Shown here: one piece after another, positions 26,213 to 38,575 of the stretch
Position numbering within the stretch: position 1 is the stretch's first letter
Layout of the letters: each line of letters opens with the position of its first letter
Assembly: GCA_036971475.1 (NCBI GenBank)
Contig: JBAIZL010000005.1
Span: 180,032,886 to 180,096,885 of the forward strand
Source: Prosapia bicincta
Lineage: Eukaryota > Arthropoda > Insecta > Hemiptera > Cercopidae
Direction: 5' to 3'
Length of the DNA stretch: 64,000 bases
Notes under the pieces: generated by a model
Told to the model about the DNA's origin: nothing
What the model saw: only the letters and a program-made list of their open reading frames with translations
The model's database searches: none
Translations under genes and position numbers: made by a program

Positions 26213-26840
26213 TTCAAAGCTTTTCGTTGGCTAACAGTTCCAACATCATCAGGAATATTAAACAATTAAAATTAACATATGTGCAAATTAGATCAAATAA
26301 ATAGTTATGCCAAATCAATTACAATGTTGTTAAAATTTTTTTTATTTTGCTGTCCTAACATTACAATCACTGAATATAGTATCAAATTTAGATTTTACTT
26401 GTATTTGTTCACTTATCAACTCATTATTAGTATTATATTTATGTATTTCTAAGCTTCATAAATATTCATTCTCAGGCCTTTGTTAATTTCTTTTACAAGT
26501 ATCATATTATCTATATTAGGAAATAAGTTATTATTATTAATACAATGACTAGCAAAATTTGATTTATAAATTTCTGGCTTTTTATATGCAATAAAATGTT
26601 CTTGATATTAATCTTTAAGTTTTTTCTTAGGTTGTCCTATATAAACTTTATTACAATAATCACATTCTAATTTATATACATCGTTTTTTCATGCATATTA
26701 ATAATAATATTATTATTCATTATATTTATCAATTTGTTATTAGTATTATATGCGAATTTTATGTTGCTACCTTTAAACAATTTTGTGATATTTTTTACTT
26801 CATTACCAAAAAATGTAAATATACATATATAAATTATTAA
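26185..26840 (-). pseudogene. Truncated Penelope-like retroelement: RT tail, GIY-YIG endonuclease, 3' region
   Basis: Read on the minus strand, about 26840-26690 encodes a stretch with FGNEVKNITKLFKGSNIKFA, the linker typical between reverse transcriptase and endonuclease of Penelope-like elements. After a frame change near 26690 the next frame gives DVYKLECDYCNKVYIGQ, then a stop, then YQEH and SNFASHCINNN and NIDNMILVKEINKG. This is the GIY-YIG layout: the VY...YIG pair, two cysteines, the following EH and an Asn-rich tail. At least one frameshift and two in-frame stops show the copy is dead. The RT catalytic part is missing, so the fragment is 5'-truncated. Downstream at 26219-26252 lies a CTGATGA...hairpin...GAAAA motif. 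Family-level identification is confident, subfamily is not. Confidence 0.8.
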
Positions 26841-28094
26841 TATATTTCCCCTCGATCTAGCCGTAAGCACAGAACGCAGCTACGTTCCACAAAGGCCTTT
26901 ACCTCCGCAGTACTTCTCTTTGCAGATAAATGCGGTTGCTTATAAAACTCAATTACCTACTTTAACAACGACAAACAATAATGGTTTCAGATAACATTCT
27001 GAACTTATACAGCCGTGGGTTTATTGCAATTTTACACAAAGTCACACATCATACTGAAGTACTGAACATAAAAATTATATGAAATAAGTTAGTGGATAAA
27101 TTGTATATAAAACAGTTGCTTCTCGCCACCATAACTTTCATGTAGCTTCATTAAACTACATGATATGACCATAATACAGTTTAAAAATAGCATAATTGTG
27201 ATTTCATAGCCAATAAAATTAGAAGTTATTGAAGTTCATATACGATTGGTAGGAATACACTATTTAGGATTTAGATGAAAATGGCTTCTATAGATTATTT
27301 ATATGAAAAATAGTTTTTTTTTTAAATGGAGGAAGAACAGTTATATTGTAGGGCCTAGCTGCTAGTTCTAGAGCACAGCAAAGACGCCATCTTTGTAAAG
27401 CGTTAGAAAAAACTACGGTCACAAACTGTCACTTTGCTACCCATCTAAAGCCATACCATCAAAACTAATATGTATTACATGGCTTTTTTCTTTTACAATG
27501 TGGGCTACAGAAAATAGCCGGTGTCCGAACACTTCGCGCCCCATAAACAATCGTACATATCGTCCCACACTTGAGGGTGGCTATCTGGGTTGGGTTTGAT
27601 AAAGAGCTCCACATATTTCTAGGCGGATACCTCACATAAGAGAAGAGTTGTAAAAAGGAAGTATAGAATAATTTATCTGATAGACATTCTCCCGTAATAC
27701 TTTATAACGATTCATACCGATTAGAATTTTTTTCTCAGATTATCTACAGCACTATTTTAATTTTAATAATTTATTTGTTTCATAAACATACATAGAATAC
27801 AACAAAAAACTTTAGGGATTAATGAAGGCTCGCAATGTTCCAAGCAATGTATTAGTGGTGTGAATAAAATTACTGTGTTAATTTAAATGAATATTGTTGC
27901 GAAATACAAACAACATATAATGTAGCTTATTTTTCTTTCTGTCACTGTCTTATTAGAACTCAGATGAGCTTCATACTATTAAAAACAACTATTTAGATTT
28001 GGTTTTTGTAACAAAACTAAAGAGAGTGGTAGTTTGTTAGATGTAAAATAGGTATGCACCAAAAAAGTGGAAATTTTCACTCCGAAAAAAATAA
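26841..28094. other. Spacer; left partner of a degenerate inverted repeat pair at 27540-27655
   Basis: The minus strand of about 27540-27655 (CCGCCTAGAAATATGTGGAG, TATCAAACCCAACCCAGATA) is similar to the plus strand of about 28256-28390 (CCGCTTAGAAATATTTGGAG). They are two inverted, old copies of one repeat. No coding accepted. Confidence 0.5.
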
Positions 28095-28250
28095 ATCGCT
28101 ATGACATAGTATTAGGCTAGGTTAGGTTAGGTTAGGTTACGTTGTGCTAACGTATTATGAGGGAAAGACGGTCAGATATATTAGGTTAGGTTACATTACG
28201 TTAGGCTAACGTGTTATGAGGGAAATACGGTCAGACATATTATTTTATAC
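28095..28250. repeat. Interstitial (TTAGG)n run and duplicated block
   Basis: TTAGGTTAGGTTAGG-type units near 28113-28138 match the common insect telomere repeat. The following block (GCTAACGTATTATGAGGGAA, ACGGTCAGA) is repeated once about 65 bp later with its own short TTAGG-like lead. The array is too short to be a telomere. Confidence 0.8.
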
Positions 28251-28613
28251 ATGGAATTTTCTACAACCCTTTCTTTAGGTGAGAAGAAGTGTCCGCTTAG
28301 AAATATTTGGAGATTATTACCAAAACCAATTTAGGTAGCCATTCTAAAATGAGACTATATGTGCACATTTTCCACGGGGAATGAAATGTTCATGGGAGGA
28401 ACTGTCCTGGCGTAGGTTATGCGATTAACGAAGCGTTCTTGAAGGCTACTCCACTAATAACCTAAATACAGAGGCAAATATAGAGCATAGAATCGGAAAT
28501 AACAATTATAAACCCATCGCAAGACGGTTTTAATCAGTTACATTCTTTTTGACAATTAAAATACGTTGAAAAAGTGTCAGTAACTGTTGATTGTAATAAA
28601 ATAAAGGTAGGCC
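28251..28613. other. Spacer containing the right partner of the inverted pair (28256-28390)
   Basis: See the entry for 26841-28094. Nothing else is seen. Confidence 0.5.
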
Positions 28614-29035
28614 TACTTGCGTATTATACGGAGGCCACTAATATAGGTACGTAGTAATGTTGTATAAAATTACAACCAAATCTATCCTGACTGGATAATT
28701 CATGGGTATATTTGAATATAGGTATAAAGTAATGTATAAAATTACAACTAAATCTATCCTAACTGGATGCTTTATAGGTATATTTATGTCTAGACATAGT
28801 GCAGTGTCCTGTTGCTACTGGGCTCCCAAAAAGGTAGTCCCAACTAAAATGTGAATAAATAAACCTAGCAGAACCTAACTTTAACGTGTTTACTGCAGTT
28901 AATTTGCGTGTTGATTCAAGTTAATTTATTTGAATTTTTGTATCTATGAAGTGTCCAGTCAGGATAGATTTGGTTGTAATTTTATACAACATTACTACGT
29001 ACCTATGTTAGTAGCCTTCGTATAATAAGCAAGTA
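28614..29035. mobile_element. MITE-like element with about 80-bp terminal inverted repeats
   Basis: TACTTGCGTATTATACGGAG at the left end pairs with the right end read in reverse (TACTTGCTTATTATACGAAG). The match runs for about 80 bp, to TATCCTGACTGGA, with only a few substitutions. Part of the left arm is duplicated in tandem inside (28665-28700 and 28738-28772, AATCTATCCT with CTGGAT). Length is about 422 bp with no coding capacity. Target-site duplications were not clear, so the superfamily is open. Confidence 0.8.
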
Positions 29036-30126
29036 CTTAAATAAATATAATATAGGCACTATAAATATTTAAAAAAAACAGTTATTTAATGAAGCTAATT
29101 TTACAATTCTTGACATACTGTTTGAAAAAATCGTGTAAACAGCTGACTGGAAACTGATTAGCTGAAATGCTAAGAAGTGCCATCCATTGTTGTGACAAGC
29201 GCTTATCGGTAGGATGAATGTTGAATTTCAGCAAGGCCTATCAGTTGACAGTGGCTATCATACTATTGCCATAGCATTGTTCAGAAAACGCCATACGCGA
29301 AGACAATCAGCCTTTCCGAAATGTGCAGTTGAATGTAGGAACCCGAAGAGTTACACTCGCAATGTAGATATGTCGGTATTTTTTTATATAGGCCTAACTT
29401 AATTTATAAGAAAATTATTTTAGTAACTGTGTAAATAAGCGTTGGTTAAAATTGTTCACAAAATTAATTGAGATTTGAATTGAAACATTTCAGCCACTAA
29501 AATATTTAATATAAATCCCTACGGTAGGCCTACTGGTAATGGCCGTGTTGTTCCCCCGGCCACCGCTAACAAGTGATAAAACTGAATTGCAAACTTATCC
29601 AACAACGTAACACAAGGTCTAAACTGCAGCAATCAGAGTCGAATTGAAGAGCTGTTGTTAAGTAGTCACTTAAAGAGCGGCATATGCAGCCCTAAGGGAT
29701 AGTAAACGCCGAGCGGGCTTACACACTCGTACAAGATAATACCGGTCAACGTCGTCATGCACAGGATAGGGGAGTAACGAGGGAATTGCACTAGCCAACA
29801 TTCAAAATTATTTTAGTAATAATTCCTTTCTATACTTAATCTATATTAGCAGAACATTTAGCCGATAGGCTACCTGGTGATACAGAAAGCCTTCAGTAAC
29901 ACTGAAATGTAATAAAGACTGGTGGTAATATGAAACAAATTAGTCAGTTGAACTGGATAAAAACTGAAGAAATCATACGTTCAGGCTACGGTTTATTGTT
30001 TTGGTAAACAAAGTTTATTTCAAAGAGTAAGGTAGAAAATATTACACATTTTTTAAATAAAAATAATATAAAAAAAACAAAATTTTTAAAATAATTTTTA
30101 AAATTAATTTTTGTATTATATATCAA
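29036..30126. other. Spacer; less AT-rich stretch at 29520-29780
   Basis: Bases 29520-29780 are less AT-rich, with CACTTAA (an NK-2-type word) and several CpGs; possibly conserved non-coding DNA. A 62-codon frame near 29214 shows no recognisable feature. Confidence 0.4.
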
Positions 30127-31528
30127 GCCGAAGATTTTATCCACGTAAAACATACACTGTCAGGCCTTACTTAAAAGATTAGTCAGTGGGACTAGCCTCC
30201 AGAAGTAAATACCCCTTTTGAAGAATGTAGCTTACTTAGGCCTAATAGAGGTTTTATTAGAATGTAGCTATTAATAAAATAATGTGGTTAATATAAAACC
30301 TTTATTAGAATTAGGCCTACTTGATACAAATTTTATTCAACGAATGTTTAATGAAATCTGTTCTTAAAAAGTATCAAACGCCTCTAAAGAAGTTTTATTT
30401 TTAAAAGTATACATAAAACATATATTGGAATAAAAATAATATCTCATCATTTTATTGAATTAATTATATTTAGATTTATTGAAATATAAATAAATTAATA
30501 TATTTATTACATTATGAAAAAGATTTAGTAATAAAATTTTAACTTATTAATGAACAATAAATGAAGTAACATAACCTACGTAAAACTGCTGTTCTACAAT
30601 ATAACCTGTAAGATGAAATCATATGGTATCACTTAATTGAAGAGCGTGAAACAAGTGGGCATGACCACCTTATTTGTCGAAAATTTTCTCCCGTGCAAAA
30701 CATACAGTCATAGCCAGCAAATGTTTATAAAATAGATCATTGTTAGAACATTAGAATATAGATGCAAGGTATACGGTTAGGTTAGATTATTTTAAAAATT
30801 TTGTTTACTAGTGCACGAAGTAAACAGTTGAGAGCTTTAAATATGGTCTCTTTGTTTCGTGGAGCAATGCAAAAATACCAAACTTGATGACTTCATTTGT
30901 CAACAAGTGGACCTCTTAGGTGATTTTATTGAAATGACTATTTCATATGCCCAGGCCTAACATTATGTTTTGCACGGGTGAAAAATCTTCGGTTTGTTGC
31001 CATGCTCTTCATATTTTAGCTGAAATTAAGTGATAACATAGGATTTCATACAACAGCTGATCTTATGTAATAGAACAGCTACTTTAACACGTAGGTTATG
31101 TGTTATCATTTATTGTACTTCATTAAGTTAAGGTGTTATTACTAAATATTTTTATTACTTAATAAATATTATCAATTATTTATATTTCAACAAATCTTAC
31201 TACAATTAATTAAACATAATAATGACTTATAGCCAATAGCTTTATTATAATTTTCGAAATTTGTGCAATTTTCTTAGGCGTGCATAACACTTCTTAAGAA
31301 CCGATTTCAATTAAATTCGTTAAATAAAATTTTTATTCAGTAAACTTTCCAACATCTAACAAATAATATCTAAGAATTAGGCCTACATTATTTTATTAAT
31401 AACTACAATAACTAGATTTTATCAAATCTCTATTAAATACATGAAAAAATGTATTTACTTCTGTAGGCCAGTCTCATTGACTAATTTATGAAATAGGGCT
31501 TGACTGTATTTGTTTTGCACGGAGAATG
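30127..31528. repeat. Long degenerate inverted repeat: two 570-584 bp copies around a 248-bp spacer
   Basis: Bases 30127-30710 and 30959-31528 are inverted copies, roughly 70-75% alike by eye. Shared landmarks are GTGCAAAACATACAGTCA, TTAGTCA..GACT, CCAGAAGTAAATAC, ATTAATAAAATAATGT, AACATAACCTACGT and ATGGTATCACTTAATT. Each copy is itself bounded by short direct repeats of about 34 bp (CGAAGATTTT...CGTAAAACATAC and CGAAAATTTT...CGTGCAAAACATAC). This looks like two old head-to-head insertions of one repeat family. No coding frame survives. Confidence 0.75.
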
Positions 31529-32814
31529 TTATACAGAACACTATCTTTTATAGTGAATAAGTCGCCAGCCGATACAATTACTGTATCCTATAGAATATGT
31601 ATTAAATAATTATTCTGCAGGTAGGCCTATAGATAAGAAATAGTCCTTTCTATTAGCCAGTCGCATGACTGTCTATTTTGTTTTTATTTTTTATAAAAAA
31701 TTCTACTCTAACTATATACTCTGTAGCAGACAGTGTTCTGTTTTATATTTATAAAGCGGGACTTTAAGATGCTTCGTGTGTGTTGTGAAGTGTTTTTTTT
31801 TTAGTTTTAATTTTTGGGGTTTTATTGTCGTTTTATTATTTTTACCTGAAGACGGTCTGCATCGCCAGGGGTAACCTACCATTAGGCCTACAGTATATAC
31901 CTGGTATAATTTTTGCCGACTATGTGTGGAAAGGTAATAAATTACCTTTATTATAAACGCACCAGATTTATTTTAAACTTTTAAAAGAAATTTCAGATAG
32001 TATAATTTCAAGATTCTCTATGAAACGACAGAAAACTAAGAGCTGTTAGTAAATATGCTTGTACAATCTCCATAAAGGTTTGCGCTACTTTGTTTGGGGA
32101 TGACGGCATATTTGAGAAATAAAACTTTCTGAGCCCTTAAATAGTGTAACACCTTGTTATTTCTTGGAAACCCCTTGTTTCCTTCATAAACACTGTACAT
32201 GCAGGTTACTTAGAAATTTAATAGACTACTCATTGAGTATTATTTAAGTTTAAGGCGTTTTTTAAATTAGGAATGAATTTAATTAACTCATATAATTTTT
32301 TAAGTGTTAAAATGACAATTAACTTTTAAAATTTTCCTTGATGGTATAAATTGTTTCAATCCCCCCTCCAAATGCATACTGCTCGCAAGAATTTATGAGA
32401 CTGGATTTAGTCCAGCAATAGGAAGTTAGAATTGTCTAGTTTGACGTAGTATTATTCTTTAACAATACGTTCTTCTTCCGTTGGGATCTGAAGACCTAAA
32501 TTGTATAAAGTCGATCCTGGAAAGGCCTTAGCTACTTCAAATAAAACTAAACCGTTTTTTCAAATCCAGCAAAAGATCCATTCAGTTCCGCCATTACTCA
32601 AGTCCACATAACACACATTATGTTTCTTCATAAGAGTGTTATGCTAATTACGTTTTATCATATTGCCATTGGAGGGGGGGGTTGAAGTAACGAAGGAATG
32701 CAACAGCAATTCCGTGCCTTTTGGATAATCTTTCCAGTGTTTTTGTATAACAAGTAAAGCGTAGACCATGTGCAAGTTTAGAAAATAAAATAAAAATAAT
32801 ATTACAGGCAAAAA
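31529..32814. other. AT-rich spacer; short inverted repeat 32357-32687
   Basis: TTCAATCCCCCCTCCAAATG at 32357 and CATTGGAGGGGGGGGTTGAA-type sequence near 32668 are inverted, about 330 bp apart, and may mark a small decayed element. Nothing else is recognised. Confidence 0.45.
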
Positions 32815-33240
32815 TGATACCGATAAAAATTATGAATGGTTAAATATTTCGAGGTTATAGGCAACAGTGATACCGATAAATAATATGAATGATTGGATAT
32901 TTCGAGGTTATAGGCAAAAGTGATACCGATAAATAATATGAATGATTGGATATTTCGAGGTTATAGGCAACAGTGATACCGATAAATAATATGAATGATT
33001 GGATATTTCGAGGTTATAGGCAACAGTGATACCGATAAATAATATGAATGATTGGATATTTCGAGGTTATAGGCAACAGTGATACCGATAAATAATATGA
33101 ATGATTGGATATTTCGAGGTTATAGGCAACAGTGATACCGATAAATAATATGAATGATTGGATATTTCGAGGTTATAGGCAACAGTGATACCGATAAATT
33201 ACATGAATGATTGGATATTTCCAAGTTATAAATAATTTGT
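32815..33240. repeat. 53-bp tandem repeat, eight copies
   Basis: GATACCGATAAA recurs every 53 bp from 32817 (32870, 32923, 32976, 33029, 33082, 33135, 33188). Central copies are nearly identical; the outer ones are diverged, as usual for unequal exchange. Confidence 0.95.
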
Positions 33241-35060
33241 ATAATCTGATATTTTGAAATTACAGGCTAATTGGGTAATTACAGTGTAAGGGTAAAATTC
33301 AATATAACAACTGCTGATTCGCATTCGGTTTGCATGAACTTGGCTACAATAAATTTCCAGATTAAAACCAATGTAATCTTGTTAAAAATCAAATGGGACA
33401 AACATAAACTGGTGTTAAGTAAAAAAAAGGTTGTTAGTAAAAAATATAATTAAACGTGTACAATTACGTTTTTTAAATGTAAAAGAATTAACGGCTAAAA
33501 TTATATTGTATAAAATTTGACGAGCAAAATATATGGTCCATGAAAGACAACAAATGTTAAAAGTTGGATTTGTATAAAAAAATCAACATTTTAAAACTAC
33601 TGAATTTACACATCAGGGCGCTAAATCACCAGCGTCTCCTCTTTGGAGTGTGACGTGTTGAGACTAACCATCTGCTGACAGTAAATAAAACCTTCGAAGT
33701 TGGCTTCAAAAAGAATAAATTTGTTTATTAAAACAAAAAGTGAAAGGAAAATTAAATAATAAAAGACATATGTTTAATAATGTGCACTTTATTTTGAATC
33801 GTTTCTACTTTTCTGTCAAATATAAATAATATAATATGAAAGCACGTTAAATAATATCCTCTTATATTTACAAGTGTCGAAATAATACAACTATATACAG
33901 ATATAACAAATATTTACGTAAAGGCTGTACAGACTAGCGCGCAACACGATGCGCCATAATACGTTACCCTGGATACGTAGCTTCATACACTTTATCTATC
34001 TCATTAAATACACTGGTACTTAAAAATACACACATTTTTAATAACATTTTCCCCGTCCTACTATCTTAGTAATGCATTGTTTGTGCTTCAGGAGATTCCA
34101 CTTTTACAAATACTAAATCCAACAGACTAATTTACAAAGTGAAATCTTCAAAGTTGTTTCTAATTAATAGTATGCTATCCTATTTAGGCGCAGTAAGGTT
34201 AGGTGTGACATATTGGTAGACTAAAGAATAGGTAAAACTATCTTGACTCGAATATTCGAACCAATTTAATGTCGGTTCAGAAAATATTTTACTTTTACAA
34301 ATCTTAAAAAAATAATAGTTAAGAAATAAACTAATTTTACCCTAAAAGTAAAATATTAAAAATATTTTTTTAGATAAATCCTTAATACTTTTTATGGTTT
34401 AAGGCATAGGACTACAATAACATCTTACACCTTTACTGCCATTAAAACAATCTTAACACTTCCTTAATTTGTTCCAACTATTCTATTTCTTTTGTAATTA
34501 GGATTTCATGTTGATAAACGAATTTTGTTAATAAAAGAATTTATTCTGGCCGTGTTTTAAAATGACAATCTGCCAATATTAGGAGTAACAGTTTCTTTAA
34601 AAACTCTTCCAAAAGAGCATGGATTAGTTCTTTGGTAACTCGTCGCTCATGTTCGAGAGTAGGAATAGGTTCTGCAGGGCAATAACAGGTCCTTAAGCAG
34701 GATACTAGTTTCAGGATTTCGGGTTAAATTTTAAAATTTCAATATTTTTCAAAGTTTTTAGAATTAAGGTTATTCTTATTGAGGAATATCAAAAAAAGAG
34801 AAAAACCAGCAAATTCTCACAGGATTGTTTACTATCTTTACGTATCCTTAAATTTAATTAAAGTTAAAGAGGCCTTCTTCTCACTAAGATACCATGACCA
34901 TTTGCAGTAGCTAATTATATTACACTTAGCTAATTATATGTTGTGACAATCAATGCGTATTAACAAGTACATACAATAGATTGTACAAATAGACGAATTA
35001 CAAATATTTCACTTTCATTAAATTTATTTATTATATAATAAATAGAAATATTTGTTTAGT
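33241..35060. other. AT-rich spacer, no gene seen
   Basis: Only chance short frames. Nothing recognised. Confidence 0.5.
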
Positions 35061-35340
35061 GTTGGAAACGCCTCCAAAGAATAGCACAATGTAATTTCAT
35101 TTCTCAATATTGTTATGTAAACTACTTATTCATACATTGATATGTAGTCGCTGGTCAAAGCCTAATATGATCCTTTTCAAGGCAATAGCCTATATTAAAA
35201 GGTTGTCACATATTAAAAAAAAAGTACCAACAAGAATGAGCAAACCCAGCAATGAATGTGACAACCTTGGCAAAGGAATACAAATTTAAAGAAATGAAAC
35301 CTCTATCTTGCATTATTTGTTACAGGCGTTCCCAACATTT
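35061..35340. mobile_element. Small degenerate inverted-repeat (MITE-like) element
   Basis: Left end TGTTGGAAACGCCTCC and right end (reverse) TGTTGGGAACGCCTG are inverted; both then share ATTTCATTTCT, and nearer the centre GGTTGTCACATATT faces AATGTGACAACC. Length is about 280 bp with no coding. The TIR weakly recalls hAT ends, but no 8-bp target duplication was found. Confidence 0.55.
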
Positions 35341-38159
35341 ACTCATACACAAAAGTTAGAAACATAAGTAGGCTATATATTGTATTAGACCTACAAGATT
35401 TGTTTAGGCTTTCTTCACACTTTTATGTACTTATTTATTTCATCTAAAAAATAAATAACTATTAGTAGAGATTGAATAGACTAACAAAGGCAAATAAAAT
35501 TAAGCAATTTGACAGAAACATTTTCATGGACACAGCGGAATTAATTGGCCAAACCCCTAGAGGCCGTTTGACAACAATGTGTCCAGACTCAATAACTCGA
35601 TAACCCGATCAGATTACCTCGAAACAAGAAACTTCCATTTACAGTATTTACTGCAAACTTTGCAAAGAAACATTTGTTATTTACCTTCACAAGTGGCTTT
35701 GTTTATTCTATTTATAATAGTGTTTACGTTTTTTTTACTTCAGGCCTTGGTCAATGATTAACAGTTTACAGTTATGTTTGTGTCTAAAAATATAAAATGC
35801 TTGTTATTAAATTGGTGGATTTACTTTCTGGTATCGCGGTGGCATTGGCATCCGGCAAAACGACGTGTTTACCTAATCTAAACCCAGCACAAACAGAAGG
35901 GATTCGAAAAAAATAGGCTGCATTTTTTAGCGAAAACACGTGTTCATCGACTAACCGGAATGTCACGATGGAGTGTTAAGTTCTCAATCAGTAATCTTTC
36001 CCATTTTTATTGTTCCTTATCAAATTGGGGAATAGCCTATATCACACTATTATTATTGAGAATATTTAGATGTTGCCTAGGCTACAAAATCAGGCGAAAA
36101 TAATTATTTAGTAAATGAAAAAATGAATCGTTACTAAATAAAATTTCATTCTTTGACCGTAAGAAACATTTTTGGACATGAAAATGTAGAAACGGACTTT
36201 TTGGTCAATGGTAATGGACGAAACATTTACGATTTTTTTCTTAACAAATTAATGACTCGCAAACTTGTAAATTAAAAAAAAAAACATTTTAGATCTAAGT
36301 CAAAACATTTTAGATCGAACTAAACAAGCTTCGTTAGTGCCTTTAACAATACGTTCGGTAAGTTGGGCTAATTGGTTTACACAAATAGACACTTTTCCCT
36401 TGGCATTTTTAATTTGGTATTTGAACACACTTTCTAAATGAGTTTTATCTACATATGTTGGATTCATAAAGACTAAAGCTTACAGTCGAAATACAAAATT
36501 TAATCTTTCCTGAAATCTGAGAAAGATTTGATTTTCTTTAAATAAAACAGGAAATTAATTTATTTGCGAACGCCATAAAGCTGTAACCTTTTGGCCAGAT
36601 CCCCCAAACTGCTGCAAATTTTGCCGAAATACTTTAAACTAAACCCAAAGGCAATAAAGTAAAAGTGAATTGTAGATAATTGAATTAAGGTAAGTTTAAA
36701 CACGCACGTGGGTACAATATTGTAAAAGAATTTAAACTCTATAAGATACCTAATCCTCGTTGCCACTTCCTTTTACATATAAAGGTGAAAACATGGACAA
36801 TATGCATGAAAATATGCAAAATGTACTTGCAATTATATATATACACAGTAAACATTAGTTGTATTCATTAATGTTTAGTTTTTTAAAATAATCATTTTAC
36901 AGAATTGCGGGGGTTTTAGGGAAACATCTGGCCGAGGGAGACAAATTTACCGGATGCAAAAAAGGTCTATTCCGTTGTATAATAATTACAATTTCTATAA
37001 AAAGTGCTCAAATAAATTTATCACAGATTCACTAGTGAAAAGCGTTTATATAAGCATCAGTAATATTTATTTAGAGCCAATCAAATTAGAAATTGCTGCA
37101 GCCTAAGTTTGTATACCTCAAAGACGATTTTTGTTTTTTTAATTGGTTAACATGAGCTAGATGCTCGAGAAAAATTATCTGTCTTTAATGGAGGAGGGTG
37201 GTTTCATACGACTTTGTTCAATATTTCTAAATTGTATTGAGTCCAACTGACTTAATTTACCATAATAATAATTATATTAATAAGGAAGATTATTTTCACT
37301 TTTAATTAAATGTAATTGTTTTACAAATTTTCAAACAAAAATATTATACTACTATCAAAAATAACTCTAAATTATTTTTTGTTTTAATAATTCAATGTCT
37401 TGGATATTTATACTAACCCTACGTAGTTGAGGTTAAAATATTTATGTATTTTTAAAATTTATTTCTGGAATTGAATAGGTCTGTAGCTGACCTATGTATT
37501 CTTAACTGAACTTACATAGGTAGGCTATAGTTTTCTAAACATATGAGATTGACCTATCCATAAAGTAACTAATGTTTTATTACAAAAAGATTTAATATTA
37601 CGCAGAACTTGATTGAGAAGGTATTGTAACATAGGTTGATAGGGCTCTTCCTGGTCAAGACCTTAGACTCTTCGGTAAGAAAGTAAGCTGAGAAAATAGA
37701 AATAACTTTCTATTGCAAATCTTAGTAAATATTTACGTTTTGCGACGTTTAGCTTCGACTTATTTAAATCGTTTATTTTCGCGACTTGATTCGAGGTAAT
37801 TTCTTTATATTCATGTTTTGAGAAACACGACCCTGGAAATGTTTGTGTCACTTATATAACTTCGGCTTAAATAGGCCTACCTTTAGACGTTTAGCTCGTT
37901 CAAGACCAAACAGTCAAGGTATGCGGGTTTCGTGGATCTATTTTCATTCTCAAATCTAAACATAAACTAAATAATATTTGGGTTTTAATTTAAAATAGGG
38001 CAAACTCAAAAGAGGCTGAATTAAAAAAATAATTTACAGTCTTAAAAAACGTTTAGTCTTTAGAAAATATTTATAAGTTAATTATTTTTTAACGTTTTTA
38101 GAAATATTCTTTTATAATAATTTAAAGTATATTTTTAATATATATGTATATAGGCCTAG
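35341..38159. other. AT-rich spacer, no gene seen
   Basis: Short frames on both strands without motifs. Nothing recognised. Confidence 0.5.
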
Positions 38160-38575
38160 GTTATTTTGACTACCAATTATAGACAAACCACCCTGAAGAT
38201 CAAAGTTTTTAATATAGGACTATATGTTCGGCGTTTCGATGCCACTTTGGGATCCTCCTCATAAAACTAACATTGAATATCATATAAAAGCACAAACCAT
38301 TACACAATATCACAAAAAAAACTTATCACAGATTAAAATGTCATGTTGTAATTAACACACGGACTGGTTTTATAATAATTTATAATTCAGATATGGTTTT
38401 GGTTTTTTTAAAATTTTTTGTTGTGTTGTGATTTATATGGTGTTTAATATCGGATTCTTGAAAGGGATACCATAGTGGTGTCGAATTCTTGAACGTACAC
38501 ATTAAACATTATGCGTATGTAGTCCCAAGGGTCTGTAGTCTATAATTGGTCGCTATAAAACCTATTTATTGATTT
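38160..38575. mobile_element. Candidate small element with short terminal inverted repeats
   Basis: ACCAATTATAGAC near the left end and its complement GTCTATAATTGGT near the right end are about 370 bp apart. The minus strand at 38232-38262 carries ATGAGGA, a 7-bp stem (GATCCCA / TGGCATC, one mismatch) and CGAAACG, the motif shared with other elements in the window. No coding. Confidence 0.45.

Noticed and set aside
26219..26252. A proven hammerhead ribozyme
   Set aside because: The core words and a stem are present, but the stem is offset by a base and I could not identify stems I and III, so I report only a resemblance.
28113..28138. A telomere
   Set aside because: Only a few TTAGG units within ordinary sequence; interstitial runs of this kind are common in insects.
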